A DNA stretch of 64,000 bases from Pseudogymnoascus destructans. Its lineage: Eukaryota; Ascomycota; Leotiomycetes; Thelebolales; Thelebolaceae. How positions within the stretch are numbered: position 1 is the first letter of the stretch; each line of letters starts with the position of its first letter. A model generated the notes under the pieces. That model had not been told where the DNA came from. It searched no databases and saw only the letters and a list, made by a program, of their open reading frames with translations. Shown piece after piece: positions 32,374-44,147 of this stretch. A program made the translations under genes and the position numbers. The DNA lies in contig NW_020167532.1 in assembly GCF_001641265.1 (NCBI RefSeq), positions 310,001 to 374,000 on the forward strand. Reading direction: 5' to 3'.

Positions 32374-35148
32374 TCACCTCCCCACACCCCCACCCCCACC
32401 CCCACCCCCACCCCCAGCCCCACTACCATCACCCATCCCCACTCCTCCCCCCATCAAATCCGCCCAATCCCACTCCAACATCATCGGCATATTCCACAAA
32501 TCCGGCGGCACAAACGGCTGCTGGAAGCTCTGCGGATTAATCGGCGAATGCGGATCCGCACCGCTCAAATAACGACTCATATCCGGGAACAGCAGTCCCA
32601 CGCCCGGTCCCCCGCCGCCGCCATTCGCAGCAGCAGCTGCTGTGGCAGCGTTGGAGAGGTGTTCGAAATCCGTCGCGATGTCGTGGAAACCCGCGTCGGA
32701 CATCCAACTCAGATCCAGCGCCGGCACCCCCCCCCTTCCATCCCCAGAGTTGTATGCATTCATATCCCCATACTGGAACTGCGGCGGCGTCTGTCCCGCT
32801 CTGCTCGGCGTGGGTCTCTCAATCGGCGGTCTGCTTATGCTGATACTGGGCAGGACCTCGTTGAGTTCCTTGCGCTTGCGACGCGTGGTGGTGTCGCGAT
32901 CGGCTTTGTCGAGGACGACGCGGGCGATGCGCTCGAATTCCGTGCAGACGCCGAGCATGCGCTTGACGCCCGTGTTTTCGTCTTCGCCGGCGAGCATGGA
33001 GAGGAAGTTGACGACGAGGTTCATCAGCCGGACGTCGGAGCGGGCGCGGGGGTCTTGGGGGTTTTGGAGGATGTTGCCGAAGAGGGTCATGAGGGCGGAG
33101 ACGGGGTAGTAGAGGATTAGCCTGGGGGTGGGGGGTTAGTATGGTAAACTGGGGGAGAGAAGGGGGGGGGAGGGAGGGGCTTACCAGACGCAGGAGAAGT
33201 CGCCTTGGGGGACGTATTTGACGAGGTGGATTGAGGCGCGTGCGGAGGATACGCAGAGGGCTGCTGATGAGAAGACGCGCGGGTTAAGTGGCCGCGAGTT
33301 CAGCCCCTGGATGGCGAAGTTGGAGAGTCGGCTCGTCCAGTAGCCGTGGTGGATGGACATGCGGTGGATGGTGGTGAGGCAGTTGTAGTATCCAAAGTGT
33401 AGCACAACAACGTGGAGGATGAGCGGGGTATGCGAGGCCTTGATCTCGTGTTCGGGGCGGAAGTCGATGGGGATGCTGTCCTTCCACTCCTCGAGCTGCT
33501 GGTCTAGTTCGCCGATGGTGTTGAGTAGCTCGCCGTCTGACTGCTTCGAGGCGCGCGTCGAGTACAGCTGGGTGTACACCTTGCTCACGATCGTGGAGAA
33601 CTCGCACATCAGCCGGAACAGGTTGACCTTGCCCTTACCGCCCGCCAGCGGGATATTGCCGATGTTGTCCTCCGGGTCCGCACTAGGAAGCTCCACGTTC
33701 ATATCGTCGTCATCCTGGACTGGAGGCCGTCCGAAGCGCAGGCATATGTCCTTGTCCAGCATATAACCGATCCAGAAGACGCGCTTGCGCTGCTCAATCT
33801 CGATTGGGTTGAGGTTGAAGCCCGAGCCGCGCTTGTGCAGCCCGATGCTGTGCGATAGCCTGATTGCGGATGCGACGAGAAGGAACGACGGCTGCGGGTT
33901 GGGTGTGCCTTGCATGAATAGCGCCATGCCGAGGAGGGCTTGTACGCTGAGAAGATCGGTGTTGCGCATCGTTAGCTCGGTGTACACGGCCATGGCGTTC
34001 TTGAGGTAACCCCACGCCTTCTGGTCTTCCTCTTCCGGGACCAGATTGCTCATAACGCGCAGGCGATGCGCGATAGCGAGGGCGATATTCAAACTCGCCC
34101 ACCATCCCGATCCGTCGTATGGGTCGCGAGAATACTGTCGCTCGACGAGATGCATGAAGGTCGGTTGGTGGAAGAGAGGGAACATGCAGTTGAAGTTCTC
34201 AAAGAAGTCCTTCAGGAGAGACAATGCCTCTGCCTTCTGCGGAAGCTGGAGGTATATGCGCCTCTCGAAGATATCACCAAATACCTCCGGCTTCCAGTAC
34301 ACCCATTTATTGTCGTCGGCCGTCGCCTCCGCAATCATAGTCTGGAACGACTCATCGCCCGTCTTCTCATTCACCCACTGTATCCCCTTGGGCGAGAATA
34401 TCGAGAACCCCGACGACGACCCAATATACCTCGTCTCACCCTGATCATTAGTAACGAGCGAGCACATCAAATCCGACAGCTCCTCCACCTCCTCCGCCGT
34501 CTTCTCCCCCACCCTCCGCTCCGACCCCCTATCCCCCTGCGTCCCCGGCGTGAGCACACTATTCGGGCTCTCGGACTCGCCCTCCACGCCCGGCGTCCCC
34601 CTCAGCGTCGTCGCCTGCGACGGCGACGTCGGGATCGAATCCGCGAAGTGACTCGCATCTCTCTTCGAAGACTCCCGACTCGCCAACCTCTTCTCCAACA
34701 TCCCCAAATCCGTACTCCCCCCATCCTCCCCATTCAGCAGCCCCGACAACCTCAGTAGATTCTCCATCCTCCCTAACCTATTCTCCAACCCCTCAATATA
34801 CTTCGCCCCCTTCGGCGGGCTCCTCTTCTTCTCCACCTGAGTAAACACGCACTCGGTCTTGTAGTTCGTGCAATGGCTGCACGCGGGCATCTGGCCATCG
34901 CACTTAATCTTCTTCTTCCGACACATGTCGCACGCGCGCGCGATGCGCCGGCGCTTCGCCTCGTTGCTGTCGTCGAGCAGCGTGCCTGCGTCGCCGAACA
35001 TCCCGGAGGTGAGCCCCATGCCCTCGAGGCCTGTGAGGATCGGCGAGCCGTCCGCGGCGTAGGAGCCGAAGATCTGGGGCGGCGGGTCGTGATTCAGGTG
35101 CGCGGAGGCGTGCATGGAGTAGGTGTGCGGGTTGGTGTTGGCGGACAT
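32374..35148 (-). CDS. Zn2Cys6 transcription factor with fungal-specific TF domain
   Basis: Two exons, 35148-33185 and 33121-32374 (903 aa), intron with ATACTAAC branch site. The binuclear cluster CDMCRKKKIKCDGQMPACSHC...C has Cys at 73, 76, 83, 90, 93 and 100 (CX2CX6CX6CX2CX6C). A basic linker KKRSPPKGAKY and a short coiled coil (IEGLENRLGRMENLLRLSG) follow, as in dimeric Gal4-type factors. The Fungal_trans domain spans roughly 290-600 (LLKDFFENFNCMFPLFHQPT, AIRLSHSIGLHKRG, RKRVFWIGYMLDKDICLRFG). The C-terminus is Ala/Gly-rich and ends in a poly-Gly run encoded by the CCCCAC repeat at 32388-32420. Its target genes cannot be told from sequence. Neighbours give no cluster context. Confidence 0.9.
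32388..32420 (+). repeat. (CCCCAC)n microsatellite inside the regulator C-terminus
   Basis: About five tandem CCCCAC-type hexamers plus flanking C-rich sequence. On the coding strand they encode the terminal Gly run, so copy-number change would alter tail length without a frameshift. Confidence 0.75.
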
Positions 35149-36921
35149 GGTGGTGGTGGTGGTGGTGGGTTTTGCGTCGTGCGCGTGGCGACGTGGGAGG
35201 GTTGGTGGTGTTTCGGTCAGTCGCGAGACGGATGGTGGGTGTGGGATGGTGTGTGCATGCCAGTCTCACGCCAGATGAGTGGGATTATATGTGGCGGGGT
35301 TCGTGTATTTCGTTTCTCCTCTCTTTCGCAGATATTATCGATGTCTCGCTGACTTTTCCATATATTATTTGGTACTGGTCCTTCTCCATGTCTCTAGCGG
35401 CAGCGATTAGACTAGAGTACCATGATTCAAGCTGACAAACGTTATAAATTACTTGGAAACAGTTGGAGGGAACAGTGCAGCCGGGGAACAGAGTCTCGGG
35501 ACTAGAAAGTCGCAGAGTAGATCTTTTTGAATTGCCTAGTTGAGAGAGTTGATGCCTTTGAATCCGGGGTTGGGGCTTTTTTGGGGTTGGGGGTGGTCAA
35601 TGGGTCTGGTCCGAGTTGGGGGGGGTCGGGGGGTCGTCCGAGTTGGGGGGAGTCGGGGGAGTCGGAGTCAAAGTTTAACGAGGTGCCGGTGCAGTAGTGG
35701 AGTAGGTAGTGCGGGCCACGTTGCTGAATTACTTTCCTCCCCCAACTCTAAGACCAAGGGCGCGCATGGCCTCAAAGGAGTAAGACACCTCATCTCATCA
35801 TCATCCCTCCTCGCATCATTTGTCACTCCCCCCCCCCCCCCCCCCCTTTTTGGATCAGAGGTAAGCTGCGTCACCGCGGTTTCACATGGGTCCGAGCCCC
35901 TCCCATACTCAGCTCGCTACGGCGATGATAGGGATCATGTCTAAGATCGGTGCCGGGATGGGCGGTTACAGGTCTAGGCGGCGAGGAGGCGGCGGGTTGG
36001 GGAGCCGGTGCGAGTGGCGATGCTGTCTACATTTCTGCGGAAAGTCCTCGGCTGTTCCTAGAGCGTCGTATACTTCGTCGAGGGGGAAAAGGGGGGGAGG
36101 TCATGTGATTGTTGTGGTCTGGGGTTGAGCGAGGGGAGGGGGATCAGTACCGGCTATTTGGGGGGTTGCCAACCCTGTATGTATTATACAAGAATCCCTC
36201 CCCCTCCCACCCCCTATCCATCATCCTCATCCCAACACCATCCCACCAGACCATCTTATATCCAGTCCCCCCCACCACCCACCGCCCATCAACACCACCC
36301 TCCACCCATCGACCCATCGATCCATCACATACACCGAAAATCTCACCATACAACTCCCCTTTTTCGAACCTCGCAAGAATCTTGCCTAAAAAACCAAAAA
36401 GAAACGGGTGCCAGGCCAAGAAGATGTAAGTAACCATGATCATAGCGCGTCGCTTTTGTGCGTTTGCATTCGGGGAACGGGGCGTGAGTAAAAGGGGGGT
36501 CGGTCAGACGAGGAGCGTTCCTCGCTCCCTCGCTCTCGCTCTCTCTCTTGAACCGCCCCCAAAAAATAGTAAAAAAAGGGTTGAAGAAGAAGAAGCAAAA
36601 AAAAACAATCCCAATACATGAACATAGCGTCCGCTGGTATCGCAAACGCCCAATGATTAACTAAAAAAAAAGTAAGATCCCTGGACTCCCAGTGATATTT
36701 TTAAAGTAGTGAGTGAGCCACGTCTCATAGACGCGTTTTGTTGCTGTTTCTTCGTCGAAGGTGTGTGTGTAACTCGTGTACGCTGTACCTTCAGCTATGT
36801 TCTCCAGCGCTGCTGTGGTTGTAATCCCGCACGTAAAAAAACGTGGTATAAAATGTAAAAAGAGTCCCACCCAGCAGGTAGCGTGACCAGGCCAGCTCGA
36901 AAAAACGTCATCCGAGCGACT
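35149..36921. other. Gene-free 1.8 kb between the regulator and the wall-sensor gene
   Basis: Upstream region of the Zn2Cys6 gene (left) and downstream of the sensor gene (right). G/C-homopolymer rich: a run of 20 C at 35828-35847, several GGGGG runs, CCCACC runs near 36200-36330 and A-rich runs near 36565-36670. No gene recognised. Confidence 0.5.
35828..35847 (+). repeat. Poly-C tract (20 C)
   Basis: Uninterrupted run of 20 cytosines followed by T5. Such a run is prone to length error in sequencing and to slippage in the cell. Confidence 0.8.
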
Positions 36922-38557
36922 CTACACCTCCTCCGTGAACCTCGAGTTGCGGCTCCCATCTCGCGACGGGTGCGAGCGCCCCAGCGCATCCGGCATCGGC
37001 AGCGCCGGAGAGGCGTTAATACTGATGAGCGGCTCCGTCCTCGAGTCCGCCGAGATATGCGCCTGGTATCCCACCCCAGGTGACCTCGGCGGCGCCCTAT
37101 CATTCAGCGGCGACGACGGCAGCCCAGCCGAGGTAGGCGACGCGGGGTATCCCGTCCCGCCGTAGAAGCCGCGCGAGTCGCGGTAGAAGGAAGTATCGCT
37201 CAGGTGCGGATCGGCGAAGGGGTCCTGCTGACGGTCCGAGAAGGGGTCTTCGTAGCCATTACCCCCCGAGGTGAGGACCGAGGGGAGCTTGCGGCCTGAG
37301 ATGCGGACGAAGCTGCGGTGGCTGTCTGCCGTGCTGGAGTGCGTGGCTTGGGACTTGCGGTTTTGCCCGGTGAGGGCGGCGAGCGCGGCGGGGACGGTGA
37401 AGGTCGAGGGGCGGCGGACCATGGACATGGGGCCTGTTGCGGCGGCGCCGCTGGAGGGGATGTCGGGAGAGGTGAGGTCGCGGCCGTTGCTGAGCTGGAC
37501 GCCGCCTTGTTGGCGCCGCTTCCAGCGGAGGAGGAGCATGACGAGGAAGGCGATGAGGGTCACGCCTGCTAGACTGCCGACGACTGAGCCGATGACTACG
37601 GGCGTCGGGGGAGGGTTGTTGGAATCGCCGTTCGAAGCGCCCAAGGCTTTGTCGCCCGAGGAGCTGCCGGTGCCAGAGTCGGTTCCAGAGCCAGAGCCAG
37701 AACCAGAGCCTGGTGCGCCGTATGCCACCCCTGTTCCTGTTACACCGGCTGATGATAGGTATGTGGTTGTAATAACATCGCCATAGGCGTTTGTGTATAT
37801 AGATGTATATACGCCGCCTCCGTTTTTGTGCTGCGCCGAGGTCGCGGCCAAGGCTGACAGGGTATGGGAAGTTGCTGTATTGTTATGTAAAGATGCGAAT
37901 GCAGGAACCCCATGTGCACTTTTTCCTGCTGCGACTGCGAGATGTTAGTCGGGACCCATCAATGCAAAATATTTGCTTCTTACCAGTCCCGTTCACTGGT
38001 GTGAGCGAAGAAAATGACGGTACGTCTGTTGGTAAGGGCGCAGCAGTTGTCTCGAGAAACGAGGTAATCGGTGGTGCCGGAGGGACTGGTTCGACAGTGC
38101 TCGAGGGAATATTCGTAGGGACATCCGTGGGGAGATCTGAAGACGGAGGCTCTGTCGGTGCAGGCTGCGAGGTGACGCTGGCGGCGTCGCTCGGGACAGG
38201 CACAGGAACTGCGGGAGCAGCAGTCGCGCGAGCATCACCATCCACACTACCCGTATTTGCCGTGTAGGTAGCAACAGATTCGGAGATTGTATTTCCTGCG
38301 CCGTCGACGGCGACCTGCCGGACTACAGACTCAGTCTGGACGACTGCCGTAAGGGGTTTGTTTGGTGGTGTTGATGGTTGAGCGCCAGCCTGTCGTTCGT
38401 GGACATGGGCGGCATCGTGGACGTGGGCTCGCCGTTGGTGGAAACGTGCGTGGGTGTGTCTGTTTCCGCGATTGTCGATATGTTCGGTGTGTTCGCGATA
38501 AACGGTCTCTGCGAGAGCATCCTGAAGGAATGAAGGGGCCTCGTCGGTGTCGGCCAT
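36922..38557 (-). CDS. Single-pass wall-sensor-like membrane protein
   Basis: Two exons, 38557-37984 and 37934-36922 (528 aa), intron GTAAGA...CTCGCAG with CTAAC branch site. The N-terminal third is His-rich (RHTHARFHQRRAHVHDAAHV), followed by a long Ser/Thr/Pro-rich region likely O-glycosylated, a Ser/Gly linker, and one membrane helix (VVIGSVVGSLAGVTLIAFLV, about 303-327). An RWKRR stop-transfer and a ~190-residue cytosolic tail with many Ser/Pro follow. This architecture matches Mid2/Wsc-like sensors and related fungal proteins, but no WSC domain is present. Odd point: no signal peptide at this start. A secretory first exon may lie upstream, where a 7-bp minisatellite now sits, or the true start may be missed. 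Function is inferred from architecture only. Confidence 0.7.
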
Positions 38558-38658
38558 GATGGCGCGCGGCTGTGGTGACTTTCTGCTCTTGTCTCTTGTC
38601 CTCTTGTCTCTTGTCTCTTATCTCTTATCTCCTGTCTGTCTCCTGTCTCCTGTCTGTC

Positions 38659-38904
<246 letters not shown>

Positions 38905-38917
38905 GTCTCCTGTCTCA

Positions 38918-39106
38918 TGTCTCTTGTCTCTTGTCTCTTGTCTCTTGTCTCTTGTCTCTTGTCTCTTGTCTCTTGTCTCTTGTCTCTTGTCTCTTGTCTC
39001 TTGTCTCTTGTCTCTTGTCTCTTGTCTCTTGTCTCTTGTCTCTTGTCTCTTGTCTCTTGTCTCTTGTCTCTTGTCTCTTGTCTCTTGTCTCTTGTCTCTT
39101 GTCTCT
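38918..39106 (+). repeat. Heptamer minisatellite block 2, TGTCTCT x 27
   Basis: 27 perfect copies of TGTCTCT directly after block 1. The unit differs from block 1 by one base in every copy, so each block has been homogenised separately. It lies 360-550 bp upstream of the sensor start codon. Confidence 0.95.
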
Positions 39107-40291
39107 TGTTGTTTGGTGTCTGTCTCTTGTCTTGTCTCTTGTTGTTGGTGTCTGTCTCTACTCACACTCTCCCCAATGTATGAGTCCCCAATGTATGAGG
39201 AGGTTAACGATTGTGGAGAGGCGACATGGCACTTGCGACCATGGCGAGTGAGAGGTGGAAAGGAAGATCAGTGGAGAAGCAGAGGAAGTAGAAGAAGAGG
39301 TGGAAGTTGTAGTGGAAAGGGACGGAGAAGAGGAGAGACAGTGAAGTCAAGCATAGGCGCCGACAGTTTGGATGGTATAGATATGGGTTATGGATATGGA
39401 TATGGATATTGATAAAATCGCGACTAAACCAGCGGCGAGATCTAATCTCGCTTATGCTCGTGTGACTGGGGGAAGGGATGAAAAATCAATATTGGAGGCA
39501 TTTTACGATTAGATGTTACTGTAGGGTAGCAAGACGGCGGTAGTATTGTAGCATCGTGGTCGTGTGCAATTGGAAAGTTGAGGGGAGTGGGAAGGAAGGG
39601 CAAGATGTTTGTTGTTTACGCTGGTTGTTGGGTTCTAGACTATGATAGTTCTTATTTCCCCTCTATTTTCCTTCTTATGTCCCTTCTTATTTCTCTTATT
39701 TCCCCTCTATTTCCCTTCTTATTTCCCCTCTATTTCCCTTCTTATTTCCCTTCTTATTATTTCCCCTCTATTTCCCTTCTTATTTCCCTTCTTATTATTT
39801 CCCCTCTATTTCCCTGGATGATGGGGTCTCTGCTCTAGAAATAGAAATAGCTCCCTAGGGGACTGGGACCGGGAGGGACTGGGAGGAACCAGGAGGGACT
39901 GGGGGACTGGGGCCCCGGAAACTGGGGTCTGGGAAAACTGGGGCCACGGTCCTCATCCATCCATCCATCTACATCGGCTATTCTGGATCTCAACCACCAA
40001 ATATTATCCTTTGTTTCTCGCAGCGTTCTATTCTATATACTACAGATATTATGAAACCAGCATCTACCCCGCTCTCAACATATTCCACCCAATGCTTACG
40101 AGTCCTGTCACCACAAGCACTCCCATACTTTCTTTCTTGATTGCGTCGCCGACAGATGATCCGCGCCGCCTTGATGGCTGCTCCATAGATTTACCCCACC
40201 ATTCCATCGCCGCAATCACTCTCCCCAACCTCGATTCAATGTCTTCATAAACCCACTTCTCGAATAAAGCCAAGTAAGGTCGACGGCAACC
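39107..40291. other. Intergenic region with pyrimidine-rich tandem repeat
   Basis: No gene recognised. At 39650-39815 a pyrimidine-rich repeat built of TTATTTCCCCTCTATTTCCC and TTATTTCCCTTC is iterated; GGGACTGGGA-type repeats follow at 39855-39950. The right part should hold the promoter of the hydrolase gene. Confidence 0.6.
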
Positions 40292-42643
40292 ATGGCGACC
40301 GATCAGAAGCAGAAGTACGTTTATGTCCCACCGATCGAATATGCGCGGTCTCAAGAACCAACGGCCGGCAGCTCTCGCCCCAGAGTCCCACCCCCACTTC
40401 CCCCGCGTAAACCATCAACACAGGTCGCCGTGCCGCCTCCATATTCTTTATACGACTTCGAAAGGGCCGAGTTAGCTTCAGAGACATGGGTTCACGACCC
40501 AAGGACCTCCCCGATGGAATCGATAAGCCCGTCCGAGTTACGAGAGGGACAGCGTACGCTCCTGCTCATTTACATCCATGGCTTCATGGGCAACGAGACG
40601 AGCTTCCAGAGTCTGCCTGCTCATGTTCACAATATCCTCACGGTGGCCTTGGCTGAGAGCCATGTGGTGCATACCAAGATATATCCTCGATACAAGTCGA
40701 GAAACTCAATTGAGGCTGCAAGAGACAACTTCAGCGATTGGTGAGGACTTCTTAACGCATTCACCTCGTCCTATCACTAAAAATATCTCTACAGGCTCGG
40801 ACCGCATGAAAATGCTAACACAGATATCGTGTTACTTGGCCACAGCATGGGAGGCTTGCTTGCTGCAGAGGTTGCTCTCATGCCTTCTCCTGACCCAAGC
40901 CACGGTGGACAGTTCAAGCACCGAGTCCTCGGCACTATTAGTTTCGATACACCATTCTTAGGCATGCACCCTGGGCTGGTAGTAAGCGGTATAGGGAGCT
41001 TGTTCAGACCGGCTCCTGCGCCGCCTGGGTCTGCACAGAACACACGGGAGTCGTCGACTGTTACTGACACGTCGGAGTCAGGCAGCATTTCATCAATGCC
41101 AACGACTGCTGCTTCTATAACGACAGTGAGCTCAGCAGATACACCTCTAACCCTAAGCACCAGCAACAACTCATCGATCCACACTGCCACTACCAATGAT
41201 CCGTATTATAACCCACCCTTCGTCAACGACATTAACATCAAGGAACGCAGCGGGTGGAACGGCTTATTACATTTCGCCAATAAGCATGTTGATGGCCTTA
41301 CATCCGCAACCAAGCAATACTTCCTGTCCCATATTGAATTTGGTGGCTGCCTCGCCGACTTCTCGGGACTGAAGAACCGGTATGCTCGTCTGCGGCACCT
41401 AGAAGATGTCGACGACACGACAGAGGCGGCGTTGGCATCCGATGCTAGGCGTATCCGATTCGTCAACTACTACACCGCGAGCACTGGGCTACCGAAACGG
41501 GTAAAGGTGCAGCAAGTAAAGGCGAAGGACGAGGATGGGAACGTTGTTTCAGTGGAAACTGCGACGGAGAATTTGAGCCTCGAGGAATCCGCGAAGGCTA
41601 CCAGGGATATCCCGGCTGAGTTGGCATCTTCTGGCGTGCTTGATGGACCCGGGGCTGCAATAATTTTGGTCGCAGAGACGGGTAAGGCAGCAAATACAGA
41701 GGCGAAAGTACCAACATCAGAAACTCATATCTCTGAAGATGCGCCAGAGCAAGACGATGATGATTATGAAGCACAGCCGATGCAGCACATAGACTCTATG
41801 CCCATCCAAAGCGACGACGAAGATTCCCAAGATGACGACTTCCATGATGCCCCTGAAGACACCCACCAAGCCACAGCCGACGTAACGACAGCGACCCCAC
41901 CAACACCAGACGTACCGACAAGGACCTCGCCGATACCAGACGTACCAACAGCAACCTCGCCAATACCAGACATAACAACCTCAACCGGCGACCCCGCTCT
42001 CCCCCCCATCCCCCCCATCCCAGAAGAACCCTCTCCCCTCGAGCTCTCCCTCTACAGCGACACAGACTCCCGCAAGCTCGCCGAAAAAGAACATAAGCGC
42101 ATCCTGAAGATCTACCAGACAGCTGTCAAGCATCGCGAGAGCGCGCTCAAGGACCGTCGGAAACTCACTGAGAAGCGCGAGAAGAAGGCGGCGCAGGGGC
42201 GCGAGAAGCTGCGCAAGACGGAGCAGAAGAGGGAACAGCAGGAGAATGAGAAGAGGCTTAAGGAAGAGGAGAAACAGCGTATTGCTGATGCTAAGGCGGC
42301 GGAGCTCCGGGCTGTGACGGTTAATCCCAGCGGCCCTGCCCCTGGCGCGGATGCCCGAGCGGGATCTACCTTCGAGGGCACAGAAGCAGCGCCGCTGAAG
42401 AAGAAGAAGGATAAGCGCTTTTGTCTGTTGCCCGGCGATCTGGAGCGCAGCAGCGGCGGGCTGGATAAATGCTGGGTGCGCGTTTACATGGAGGGTGTGG
42501 ACGAGGTAGGCGCGCACTGTGGGTTATTCTTCCCAGGACCACAGTATGCGGCGCTGCTGGGCGATACGACAGAGCGGATTCAGGGGTGGGTGAATGATGA
42601 TGCGACGAGGCGGGCGATTTTAGACATACATAGCCTGGATTAG
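40292..42643 (+). CDS. Alpha/beta hydrolase (lipase-like) with long charged C-terminal extension
   Basis: Two exons, 40292-40740 and 40795-42643 (765 aa), GT-AG intron of 54 bp. After a Pro-rich N-terminus the hydrolase core starts LLLIYIHGFMGNETSFQSLP (the oxyanion-hole HGF region) and has the nucleophile elbow GHSMGG (Ser167). TISFDTPFLGMHPG follows, as in DUF676-type and other fungal lipase-like serine hydrolases. From about residue 330 the protein is low-complexity acidic and Pro/Thr-rich, including repeats of the type P(T/I)PDVPT. A long Lys/Glu/Arg coiled coil follows (REKKAAQGREKLRKTEQKRE), and a conserved-looking globular end (KRFCLLPGDLERSSGGLDKC...). Substrate and location are unknown; no signal peptide. 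Catalytic Asp/His are not assigned. Confidence 0.82.
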
Positions 42644-42933
42644 GTGATCTGGGTGGATGGTGGTGGATATTACTGTATGTACAGTAGTAGTCACATGCGG
42701 CGTTTTATGGATAGATAGATTCATGAAGTTACGATACCCCATCTCGCTCTCTCTCTCCCCCTTATAGCTATATTCTAGCGCACACACGTCTATTTCGGAT
42801 CTATATACATATGAAAATCGATCGCTTCGCCCTGCGCGGAACAGAATGCAATATGGACATTGGTATCACCGTATTTATACACACTCCCCCCCCCGCCCCC
42901 CGCCCCCCTCCCACTCTTCCCCCTGGCGGCAAT
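42644..42933. other. Short spacer between convergent genes
   Basis: 290 bp holding both 3' ends. It is rich in CCCCCC and CTCTCT runs near 42745-42920; nothing else is seen. Confidence 0.45.
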
Positions 42934-43656
42934 TCAGCCCCCACTGCTCCCCTCCTTAGCATGCTTCTCCTTCAACCTCTTCTCCTGCTTCATAAACTCC
43001 AAAATCCCCACCGGCACCCCTCTAAACACCTCTCCACTCAACCCATCATCCCAATTCGCTTCCTTCCCCCCCCATCATCATCCATACTCGTCCCTGCCTC
43101 CTCCCCTCCCCCCCTCCCACCTTCTTCCCCTCCCCGCGGCTCATATCAACGCCCACCTCCCCCCCACCGCCCTCTCTGCCCTCGCCCTCGCAGCAGCCCA
43201 CTCCTCCACTTCCTCCCCAAACCGATCCCACACACAATTCACACACCCGCTCATACAGCAGTTATCCGGCTCCTCCGGGCGCGGCGGCACCCACACACCC
43301 GCCACTAGTTCGCTCTTGCTAGCCAATTCAGCGCGGCGTTCCGCTGGCCCTGCCAAGCGTGATCCGAAGACGACGCGGGCGCGGGCTATGTTCTCTTCTT
43401 TTGCGGACTTGGGAGGGGAAGTTGGAGGCGGGGGAGGATGAGGGTCGGAGGTGAAGGCGCTGGAGAGGGGGTGGGTGAGGAGGGAGTCGTAGTAAGGGCC
43501 GAGGGGTTTGGCTTGGGGCCATTCGGGGGAGCTGGAGGTGCTGCTGGGTGTGTTGGGTGTGTTGGGTGTGTTGGTGCTGTGGTGGCAGGTATGGCGAGGG
43601 AGGACGAGGAGGCGCGGTGCGCGGCGCACGAGGTGGTGGAGGGCGCGGGTTTCCAT
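42934..43656 (-). CDS. Oxidoreductase-like (OXLD1/YPL107W) domain protein, with frame problem near 3' end
   Basis: Starts METRALHHLVRRAPRLLVLP at 43656, a likely mitochondrial presequence. The core is GVWVPPRPEEPDNCCMSGCV followed by NCVWDRFGEEVEEWAAARAR, the Cys-rich PF09791 motif (CCxxGCxxCVWD) shared with human OXLD1 and yeast YPL107W. These proteins are mitochondrial; their function is poorly defined. The frame stops after GGRWALI (43141). A conserved-looking C-terminus, GLSGEVFRGVPVGILEFMKQ ending SSGG and TGA at 42934, lies in another frame. Between them is a G-rich stretch with several G7-G8 runs. Either an intron of about 110 bp with a poor donor is removed here, or a homopolymer length error or indel shifts the frame. 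I cannot decide, so exon limits are open. Confidence 0.75.
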
Positions 43657-44147
43657 GTTTGTGGGTTTTGCGTGCGTGCGTGCCCTTTGAGATATGATGG
43701 GCGGGCTGCGCGGGCGTAGGATGTGGCTGTGATTTATTTGTTATATCATGGGTGCGTTTTGCGCTGTATTTTGTTGTGTTGTGTGGTTGATCCGTCGGAA
43801 TCAAAGTGAGTCGTAGCCAGAAAATGTTTTAGCATTGGCATCCATGACGTCCTCTCCGAGGGCCGCCGCCGGGGCGATAAGGCAAGGTTGCAGGTTTGTT
43901 GGTCCCTTGCTCGTGGAAGCGTGTGGCAGGCGGTGCGGGATAACTTTCTAGCGAGTGGATGGCCAAAGTCGCGTCCTCTTGGGGCTATAATACGCGACTT
44001 CAAAACACCCAAGCTCCCAAACGAACTACGACACCCCACGAACTACCTTGTAACGATTGAATATACGCAATTGTCGAGATACGGATACAAAGATACTTTA
44101 CTCGATTCGAAGAGCGCATGGGCGCAACGATTAGAGCGTAGATTGCG
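43657..44147. promoter_or_regulatory. Divergent promoter region OXLD1-like / repeat protein
   Basis: A 491-bp spacer between two divergent start codons; promoters of both are expected here. No individual motif is assigned. Confidence 0.45.

Noticed and set aside
36360..36385. GGTTCGA-like box on the minus strand suggesting a tRNA
   Set aside because: No matching A box, acceptor stem or cloverleaf could be built around it; no other tRNA-like gene was found in the window.
43438..43804. Plus- and minus-strand frames overlapping the OXLD1-like gene
   Set aside because: Compositional shadows; only the minus frame from 43656 has the conserved CCxxGCxxCVWD motif.
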